This document shows positions 30,453 to 36,562 of a stretch of 36,562 nucleotides of DNA, piece after piece. The stretch covers positions 1 to 36,562 of the forward strand of contig JAJPKK010000040.1 in the NCBI GenBank assembly GCA_021323775.1, given 5' to 3'. A program made the position numbers and the translations under genes. A model generated the notes under the pieces. The model saw only the letters and a list, made by a program, of their open reading frames with translations, searched no databases and had not been told where the DNA came from. Source of the stretch: Hyphomicrobiales bacterium. Lineage in GTDB: Bacteria; Pseudomonadota; Alphaproteobacteria; Rhizobiales; Xanthobacteraceae. Position 1 is the stretch's first letter; the number at the start of each line of letters is the position of its first letter.

Positions 30453-33400
30453 TCAGCCCGCCCGCGACAGCCGCTCGGCGCGATATTCCTCGATCGTCAG
30501 GTTGCGCAGCATCGACCGGCTGCCTTCATCATTGTGAACAAACCCGACCGCGGCGACGAAGGGCTCGATGACGTGGATCTTCTGCAAAGGGGTGACGATC
30601 AAGAGCTGGAGATTGAGCCGCCTGAACAGCTCCAGCCCATAGCGCGCGGATTCATCCGAGCCGCGTCCGAACGCCTCGTCGATCAGCACGAAGCGAAACG
30701 AACGCGAGCGGGTCTCGCCCCACTCCAGACCGAATTGATAGGCGAGGCTCGCGGCCAACACCGTATAAGCGAGCTTCTCCTTCTGGCCGCCGGACTTTCC
30801 GCCGGAGTCCGTGTAATGCTCGTGCTCGCTGTTATCTTCGCGCCAACGCTCCGAGGCCGAGAACGTGAACCAGTTGCGCACGTCCGTGACCTTCCGGGAC
30901 CAGCGCTTGTCGAGGTCCGTCATGCCTTCGCGACCGCGGAACCGCTCGATGATCGCCTTGACCTGGAGAAACTTGGCCTCGGAATACTGGATATCCTCGG
31001 ATCCGGTCAGCGTTCCTTCGGTGCAGGAGCGCAGGTCCTGCTGGAAATCGCGAATCTCGGGATCGCCGTTGTGGTCGTCCTCCAGCACGATGAAGCGGCC
31101 CGGATTGTAATCGATCTCGTGCAGCGATTGATTGATCTTCTCGATGCGTTCGCGGATCGACTGGCGCTCCAGATGGAGCTGCGACTGAAAATTGGCGATT
31201 TCCCGGATCGTATTTTCGTTGAGAAGCTCCTTGAACCGCGCCTCGAAGCGGGGAAGGCCGTCGGCTTCAAGGTCCTTCAGCATCTTTCGATAGTCGGGCG
31301 CCGATTCGAGCGAGGCATCGACCTCGCGCGTTTCGGATGGATAAAGGCCGTTATAGGCGGTCATCGCAGCTACGATCTTGTCGCGCAGCCGCTTGATACG
31401 GTCGTCGACCCCGTCGTACTGGCCCTGAAGGCGGTCACGCAACTCGCGCTCCCGGCCGTCGCAGGACTCGATCGTGATGCGCCGATCGCCCTCGGTGAGC
31501 ATCGCGTCCAACCGGGGGAAACAGCGCGCATTGGCCTCTTTATCGGACGCTGCGAGGATAGCCCTGCATTCGTCGAGCTGACGGCGGGCGACGTCCGCGC
31601 GCTCGCTCAATCGCGCCTTTTCTGCATTGGCCTTCGCGAGTTCCGTCTTCGTCTCGGTGATCGCCTGCTCGACGTCGGCAAGCTGCGCCTGGAGGGTGCG
31701 CAGAACGTCGGAACCTTGTTCGAGTTGCCGTTTCTCAGCCTCAAGCGCGTCGATTTCGATGGCCAGGGGTCTCCAATCGAGGTCGCGGAAGCTCTCAAAC
31801 ACGGATAAGCGCTGCAGGGTCCCGAGCCGGCGGTCGAGCGCGGCCTGCGCGCCCTGCAGCTTTGCGAGTTTCGCTGCGCACGCCGCAATGCGCGCCTCCA
31901 GCGAACGCGCCTGGTCCGTGAGGGCGGCGATCTTCCCCTCGTTCGACCAGCCGAGCACGTAGCGGGTGCGGTCATTGATCCTGTGGCGGTCGTCCTTCTC
32001 GTGCCGCTCGCCGCGGGCTTTGATCTGGCCCGCCCGCGTCAGAGCCATCTCTTCGCGCCGAAAGCTGTCGATCGTATCGCAGCAGGCATAATCGAAGCGG
32101 CGCGCGAGATCGGCCTCAAGCCACGCATAAAAAGGCGACTCAGGGAGGATCGCAAGCTTGTGGACCAGCGATCTTGCATGCAGATCGGACGGACGCGCCG
32201 CATGGCGCGCCCTCACCCGGTAATAGACCAGCCGCCCGCCGAGGTGCGTGCGCTCAACCCACTCGGCCACCCGCGGATAGTCTTCGTCCGGAACCAGGAG
32301 CGACAGAGCGTAATTGTGCAGCACGCGTTCGATCGCGCCTTCCCAGGCGGCCTCCTCGTCGCGGACCTGGATCAATTCTCCCGCGAAAGGAAATCTGTCT
32401 TCGTCGACCCTCAGTTCCCGGCACAGGCTCTCGCGAATCGCAAGCATATTGGCCGGGATGTTCGAACGACGCCTTTTGAGCGACTCGATCTCTCTGTCGA
32501 CCTCAGCGTGCTGCGTGCGCAGCTCGCGGAGCGCAACGGATTCCTCCGTAATGGCATTCTGCGTCTCGGCCTTTCGGGCGGCGATGGCCTCGCTCTCGGA
32601 CGCGATCATTGCGCGATTGGCGGCGAAAGCATCCGCGTCCAGGACGTCGGGCAGCCCGGCGGCGCGCGCCAATCCCGCGTACTGTTCGGCGCGCCCCATG
32701 CGGTCTCGCTTGAGACCCTCTCGTCCGGCGATCTCCCTTTTCAGGTTCTCAATGCGATCGCCGCCGTTTTCGGCAATTGCGCGTTTGATTTCATCGCGCT
32801 GAGTGCGTTGACTGGCTTCCTTGTCATCAAGCGCGACGACGCGCTCGGAGAGACGGTCGAGATCCAGTTGCAGGCTCTCGCAACGCCGTTCGAGCAGCCC
32901 GGCCTTCATGCCGGCAAAGAAGGCGCGCAGCGCGTCACGGCACGCGCGCAGCGTATGCGCTTCTTCCATCAGTGCGACGTGCTGATCGCAATCGGCAATC
33001 AGCGGGGTCAGGCGCGCGATCTGCGCTTTTGCCTTCAGAACCGATTCATGAGCGCGGTTCAAGTTATCGAAGTGCGCCATCAATGCGTCGATCCGCGCCT
33101 CTACCGGAAATGCTTCGAGCATATGCTGACGCACGAAGTCGGTGAGGTTCCCCACCGATTTCATCGACACGGTTTGATGGAAGAGGTCGAGCGCCTGTTC
33201 GTTCTCGATGCCGAAGCGCCGGCGGAACGATGCGCTGTAGGGCGGAAACGTGTCGTGCACCTCGACGCGAGGCATCGACCGCAATTTCTTCTTCAGCGCG
33301 TTGATATCGGATCCAAAGTTGCTGAAGTGCTCTGAGACGGCGAGCGGCCGGTCGGCAACGACGTAGAACCGGCTTGGCTGGCCGTGCGCGTCCTTGAACC

Positions 33401-34064
33401 AGAACACCTGCGCCAGGGTCACTTCCTGCTGGAAGCCCTCGTTGCGGAACCGGCCCAGGATGACCGAGTAGGTGTTGAGCCCGCGCAAGGCTACCGGTCT
33501 TGCCGCGAAGCCGGAATCGCCCCGTTCTGATTTGAAGTGCCCGAGAACGTATGACTTCAGGTCTCGTTCCTTGGCGTCGGCGCCGGCGGCTTTGTTGTAG
33601 GAAATCTTCTGCGCCGGCACGAGCAGCGTAGTGATTGCGTCGACAAGGGTGGATTTCCCAGAACCGATGTCCCCCGTCAGCAGCGTATTGTCGCCGTTGA
33701 GGTCAAGACCCCAGACCCGCCCGTGAAAGGTTCCCCAGTTGAAGAATTCGCAGCGATGAAGGCGCATCCCGGCGCGAACGGCCGCCGCCCCGCCCAGCTC
33801 TCCTCCCCCAACCGAAATCAGCTGTCGCCGGTTTCGGTCGCTGTGCTGAGCGGCCGAACCTCGCCCTCCCTTCCCTTCCCCGCTTGAGGGTGAGGGAAAG
33901 GAGGGGGCTTCGGTTGGTGAGGGGTCGGGAGTGGGGGTCGAGCCGGGAGGCGCTTTCGCAGCCAATCCTCCCGACTCCCCATCCCATCCCTCCCCCACAA
34001 GGGGGGAGGGAGAAGAGATGGTTTCGACATTCGCGATGGGTGGGCTTACAAGCGCTTCGTTCAT
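30453..34064 (-). CDS. jetC: Wadjet SMC-like ATPase JetC, with repeat-derived N-terminus
   Basis: 1203 residues; the MukB/SMC-like motor of Wadjet. ATG 34064 overlaps the jetB stop (ATGA). Walker A is GDIGSGKST (131-139), the ABC signature is within SGGKSGGQKE (1087-1096) and Walker B is FVLIDE (1125-1130) with the D-loop GRGSDES. Long coiled coils flank a hinge-like centre (EEAAWEGAIERVLHNYALSLLVP). The head normally starts near AGMRLHRCEFFNWGTFHG (98-115). About 85 residues precede it, Pro/Gly/Ser-rich (SSPSPLVGEGWDGE; FPSPSSGEGKGGRG), mostly from palindromic-repeat DNA at 33855-34015. With JetA and JetB it extrudes DNA loops in an ATP-driven manner and recognises small circles. Confidence 0.96.
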   Translation of the reverse strand: MNEALVSPPIANVETISSPSPLVGEGWDGESGGLAAKAPPGSTPTPDPSPTEAPSFPSPSSGEGKGGRGSAAQHSDRNRRQLISVGGGELGGAAAVRAGMRLHRCEFFNWGTFHGRVWGLDLNGDNTLLTGDIGSGKSTLVDAITTLLVPAQKISYNKAAGADAKERDLKSYVLGHFKSERGDSGFAARPVALRGLNTYSVILGRFRNEGFQQEVTLAQVFWFKDAHGQPSRFYVVADRPLAVSEHFSNFGSDINALKKKLRSMPRVEVHDTFPPYSASFRRRFGIENEQALDLFHQTVSMKSVGNLTDFVRQHMLEAFPVEARIDALMAHFDNLNRAHESVLKAKAQIARLTPLIADCDQHVALMEEAHTLRACRDALRAFFAGMKAGLLERRCESLQLDLDRLSERVVALDDKEASQRTQRDEIKRAIAENGGDRIENLKREIAGREGLKRDRMGRAEQYAGLARAAGLPDVLDADAFAANRAMIASESEAIAARKAETQNAITEESVALRELRTQHAEVDREIESLKRRRSNIPANMLAIRESLCRELRVDEDRFPFAGELIQVRDEEAAWEGAIERVLHNYALSLLVPDEDYPRVAEWVERTHLGGRLVYYRVRARHAARPSDLHARSLVHKLAILPESPFYAWLEADLARRFDYACCDTIDSFRREEMALTRAGQIKARGERHEKDDRHRINDRTRYVLGWSNEGKIAALTDQARSLEARIAACAAKLAKLQGAQAALDRRLGTLQRLSVFESFRDLDWRPLAIEIDALEAEKRQLEQGSDVLRTLQAQLADVEQAITETKTELAKANAEKARLSERADVARRQLDECRAILAASDKEANARCFPRLDAMLTEGDRRITIESCDGRERELRDRLQGQYDGVDDRIKRLRDKIVAAMTAYNGLYPSETREVDASLESAPDYRKMLKDLEADGLPRFEARFKELLNENTIREIANFQSQLHLERQSIRERIEKINQSLHEIDYNPGRFIVLEDDHNGDPEIRDFQQDLRSCTEGTLTGSEDIQYSEAKFLQVKAIIERFRGREGMTDLDKRWSRKVTDVRNWFTFSASERWREDNSEHEHYTDSGGKSGGQKEKLAYTVLAASLAYQFGLEWGETRSRSFRFVLIDEAFGRGSDESARYGLELFRRLNLQLLIVTPLQKIHVIEPFVAAVGFVHNDEGSRSMLRNLTIEEYRAERLSRAG
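33855..34015. repeat. palindromic repeat pair forming the N-terminus of jetC
   Basis: CCCTCCCTTCCCTTCCCCGC-TTGAGGGTGAGGGAAAGGAGGGGG on one side and CCCATCCCTCCCCCACAAGGGGGGAGGG on the other, around about 80 bases. All of it is open in the jetC frame. Confidence 0.8.
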
Positions 34065-34651
34065 TCGGCAGCCGCCTGTTCGCTTGACGCATGGGACCGG
34101 TAAGCCGCAAGGCGCCGGTCGAAATCGGCGAGCCATTGGGCATCGACGAAAGCCTTCAGGATGCGCCGGACTTCAAACCTGTCGTCTGCGCCGCGCAGCC
34201 GGCGGAGGAACCCCATGTCAACCACGCGATTGATATCGGCCTCGATCCGGCTGCTCAGCCGGACCTGGTTGGCGGTCTCGGCAAAAAACACGCGCATCAT
34301 CTCGACGATGTCATCGCGGCGAAGGATAAGGCGCGCCTCCCCGCTCGTGGCGTCGAACTCCGCCAGCTTTTTGCGCAGCAGCGCCAGCATCAGGCTTGCC
34401 TGGTAACCGAGCTGCCGGCGCGGAACGAGCCGCGGAACCTCAGGCGCCCCCTCCTCTGCCGGCCGCTGCCGGAGGTACGCAAAACCCTCAGCTTCGTCGA
34501 GAATGAGGTCCAGACCGAGGCAGGCGACATAATCGCGAACGCGCGCCTGAATCCCCATCAGCGATTGCCACAGGTGAGGATCGCCTTCGCGGTCGGCGAT
34601 GCCTTTCATCAGCGAAACGACGACAATGGAAAGCGCGCTGGAATCTGTCAT
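34061..34651 (-). CDS. jetB: Wadjet subunit JetB (DUF4194, MukE-like)
   Basis: 196 residues, the usual size for JetB. It is the winged-helix, MukE/kite-like bridge between JetA and the JetC heads. The family segments seen are LSIVVVSLMKGI, QSLMGIQARVRDYVACLGLDLILDEAEGFAYLRQR, VPRRQLGYQASLMLALLRKKLAEF, and DMGFLRRLRGADDRFEVRRILKAFVDAQWLADF. Both ends overlap neighbours by ATGA (34648-34651 with jetA; 34061-34064 with jetC), so the three structural subunits are translated as a set. Confidence 0.94.
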   Translation of the reverse strand: MTDSSALSIVVVSLMKGIADREGDPHLWQSLMGIQARVRDYVACLGLDLILDEAEGFAYLRQRPAEEGAPEVPRLVPRRQLGYQASLMLALLRKKLAEFDATSGEARLILRRDDIVEMMRVFFAETANQVRLSSRIEADINRVVDMGFLRRLRGADDRFEVRRILKAFVDAQWLADFDRRLAAYRSHASSEQAAAE

Positions 34652-36117
34652 CGTTGTCTCCCGGTCCGGCCGGGCGATGCGGCGGGGCGACAGAACATCA
34701 CCATCGGCAGCGTGCCCTGTCGGAGTCTGCCGTCGTTGTCGGTCCAGGTCAGGGTCTGACGCCGCGCATCGTCAATGATTGAGGCGCCGTCCGCCGCCGC
34801 CAGACTCATGTAGGCAACAAGCTCCGCCAGGCCCTGCTCGAGCGGATGCGCTTCAACCAGTTCGACAAGCGAAACCTGCGATCGGGTCTGCAGCGCCCGC
34901 CGCACGCGCCCTGCGAGCCGCTCCTTGTCCACATAAATGTGGTTGAAAAGCGCATCCGACGGCACCTCCTCAGCAGCATCGGCAGCAATTTCGTCGATGC
35001 GCGCTTTCAATGGCGGCGAGAACAGCGGCCGGTCCATCACCAGGGCAATGTCGGGCGCCGGCTCGTCGAGCTCCATCACCGGCCCGCTCGGCGGCGCGTC
35101 GCGAATCGCAAGCGCGTGCTGCTCGATATCCCTGACGAGTTTCATGATGCGGCGGTTGTCCTGCCACGCCTTGTCGTCGAGATAGCGCCGGAGCTGCTCG
35201 GAAAGGCGCGCCACAGTGCGTTGCGTCACCTCGCCCGCCTGCACCCAATCGTAATGAATGCGGAGCAGGCGCCGATCCGGCTTGAGCTCCTGCACGGGAT
35301 CGAGTTCGAACACTCTTGCCAACAACTCCGTAAGTTCGCTCTGCCGCGATGGCGACATCAGAAAATCCCAGAACGCACGAAAGCTTTTGCCCTGGTCGGA
35401 ATCCGCGATGGCGTCTCTCTCGCCGAATATTTCGTCGAGGAGCGCCCCCTTTCCTCCGTCCCAGGTCGCAATTCGCTCACGGATCGCGCGATCGAGATCG
35501 CGAAAGTTCTGCTCGACCTCCCGGAAATCCGACAGCAGGCCGCGCGCCATCGCGGCGATGTTCGAGAATCGCTCCTTGATCCGGGTCGCATCGAGCACAT
35601 AGAGCGCGCCATCGCGGATCTGCGCAATCTCCTGGTCGATTTCCTGCTTGCGCCGCTCAAGCTCGCTGATTCGCGCCCAGGGATCCATCTCGGTCCCCTG
35701 GACAAGTTGATGCAGCAAATCGAAGATCGCCATCAGCCGCGATTCAGTGCCGACGAAGCGCCGCTGCCCGAGATCGACAACCCAGTCGATGGCCCGCTCG
35801 GTCGCCGGCGTGAGGTCGAAGTGGACCTCATCGCTGTCGGGCGGGTAATACTTGCGAAGCCAGGCATGTTCGTCAGAGGCCCAATTGTCGAGATAATGGG
35901 CAGCCTCGCGCGGAAACTTGTCCTCCCCGAGATCGGCCCGCAGGGAAAAAAGATAGTCCTCCAATCGCGTTACGAGCTCGCCCTCGGACAGGGTGCGCAG
36001 GTTCGGGCGGATGAAGGTCTCGTACAGGAAGCCGATGATCAGGGAGGCATGGTCGGCATTAAGCAGCCGCCACGCCGGATGCTTATGCCGCAGCGTTTCG
36101 AGCGTGCGATAATCCAT
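34648..36117 (-). CDS. jetA: Wadjet subunit JetA (DUF3375, MukF/kleisin-like)
   Basis: 489 residues. JetA is the kleisin-like subunit that closes the JetC ring. The typical start MDYRTLETLRHKHPAWRLLNADHASLIIGFLYETFI is followed by LRTLSEGELVTRLEDYLFSLR. Next come YYPPDSDEVHFDLTPATERAIDWVVDLGQRRFVGTESRL and a helical middle (ELERRKQEIDQEIAQI; FREVEQNFRDLDRAIRERIA). GGGGGA about nine bases before ATG 36117 is the ribosome site. It is the first gene of the operon, with a promoter-like TTGACA box about 180 bases upstream. Confidence 0.95.
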   Translation of the reverse strand: MDYRTLETLRHKHPAWRLLNADHASLIIGFLYETFIRPNLRTLSEGELVTRLEDYLFSLRADLGEDKFPREAAHYLDNWASDEHAWLRKYYPPDSDEVHFDLTPATERAIDWVVDLGQRRFVGTESRLMAIFDLLHQLVQGTEMDPWARISELERRKQEIDQEIAQIRDGALYVLDATRIKERFSNIAAMARGLLSDFREVEQNFRDLDRAIRERIATWDGGKGALLDEIFGERDAIADSDQGKSFRAFWDFLMSPSRQSELTELLARVFELDPVQELKPDRRLLRIHYDWVQAGEVTQRTVARLSEQLRRYLDDKAWQDNRRIMKLVRDIEQHALAIRDAPPSGPVMELDEPAPDIALVMDRPLFSPPLKARIDEIAADAAEEVPSDALFNHIYVDKERLAGRVRRALQTRSQVSLVELVEAHPLEQGLAELVAYMSLAAADGASIIDDARRQTLTWTDNDGRLRQGTLPMVMFCRPAASPGRTGRQR

Positions 36118-36562
36118 TTATCGTCCCCCGATGCAGTCCCCGACGTACCCGGCAGCGAACTGCGGGCCTCGATGCGCCCGCCCAACCCTCCTACAGTCAG
36201 CCGCGAACCTGATGCTGCTGCCCCTGCTCCGCCACCCTCGACAACAGCGACTCGCCCCCGTGCGACTCGCTGTTACTGTTCGTTGTTTGTTCTAATGTCA
36301 AGAAGCGCAAGCGACCTTTGCGGATGCGGGATGCGATTCGCGGTGGATATCTTCGATCAGCGGCAGAATGGGCGCAGCGGCATGGAACCTATCCTCGCCT
36401 CATGCACCAACACGATGGCGCTCGCGGTGTTAAGATTGCGCTCGCTGATCCCGCGAAGCCGGCCGGGTCGGTCATGATTGCAATCGGCTTGCATGCCGAC
36501 ACAGGGCCCTGGTACGTGAGCCGCGGGGCGTCGCGGACCATCCAAATGGCGAATGTCACTCC
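36118..36562. other. region upstream of the jet operon, no gene seen
   Basis: 445 bases with no convincing coding frame. It contains the candidate jet promoter and inverted repeat (36243-36301). The rest, to the window edge, shows no motif I can support. Confidence 0.5.
36243..36301 (-). promoter_or_regulatory. candidate jet operon promoter with overlapping inverted repeat
   Basis: On the minus strand TTGACA (36301-36296) is a perfect -35 box. Seventeen bases later CAGTAA (36278-36273) is a poor -10. An inverted repeat AACAGCGACTCG (36243-36254) / CGACTCGCTGTT (36263-36274), with one mismatch and an 8-base loop, covers the end of the -10 and the expected start of transcription. It is placed as an operator would be. 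Confidence 0.5.

Noticed and set aside
30534-33335. Two long plus-strand open frames (424 and 450 codons)
   Set aside because: They lie antisense to jetC, whose ATPase motifs are clear; no family features on the plus strand.

Overview
The window looks like a high-GC alphaproteobacterial chromosome, most likely Hyphomicrobiales (Bradyrhizobium/Xanthobacteraceae-like). The reasons are the rlpA - D,D-carboxypeptidase - tmk - holB - metG - tatD - metallo-hydrolase gene order, the Rhizobiales-type serine recombinase, and several families of GC-rich intergenic palindromes common in that order. This is inferred from gene content; no search was run.

Layout. 67-758 (-): a Fic-domain gene, apparently cut short, behind a small antitoxin-like gene. 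1017-6528 (-): a five-gene unit made of an exported carboxymuconolactone-decarboxylase-like protein and a CUT1-type sugar ABC transporter (ATPase, Tat-exported binding protein, two permeases). Divergent from it, 6702-8319 (+) is hipBA behind two matching inverted repeats exactly 50 bp apart. 8320-11240 is sparse, with three small uncharacterised genes. 11244-11334 is tRNA-Ser(UGA), with a headless serine recombinase and a broken higA joined directly to it. 12391-19405 (-) holds an APC amino-acid permease, two secreted proteins with cell-wall-type domains (NlpC/P60-like and DUF2272), a class-C beta-lactamase-like serine hydrolase and an exported cupin-like protein.

20239-28070 (+) is a conserved housekeeping block: RlpA and a D,D-carboxypeptidase (cell wall), thymidylate kinase and DNA polymerase III delta' (replication), MetRS, TatD nuclease and a PhnP-like metallo-hydrolase. 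Several of these genes overlap by ATGA.

28236-36117 (-) is the highlight: a complete type I Wadjet (JetABCD) plasmid-exclusion operon. It is jetA, jetB, jetC, jetD followed by a Uma2-family PD-(D/E)XK nuclease gene. The jetA/jetB, jetB/jetC and jetD/uma2 junctions are all ATGA overlaps. A TTGACA box and a 12-bp-arm inverted repeat precede jetA.

A second theme is a family of GC-rich palindromic repeats (CCCTCCCCC-GCAAG-CGGGGGAGGG type). They lie between genes and also inside genes, in frame. The same heptapeptide, GEGREGA, is encoded by them in the ABC ATPase, in HolB and in JetD. Related sequence forms most of an 85-residue N-terminal extension of JetC.
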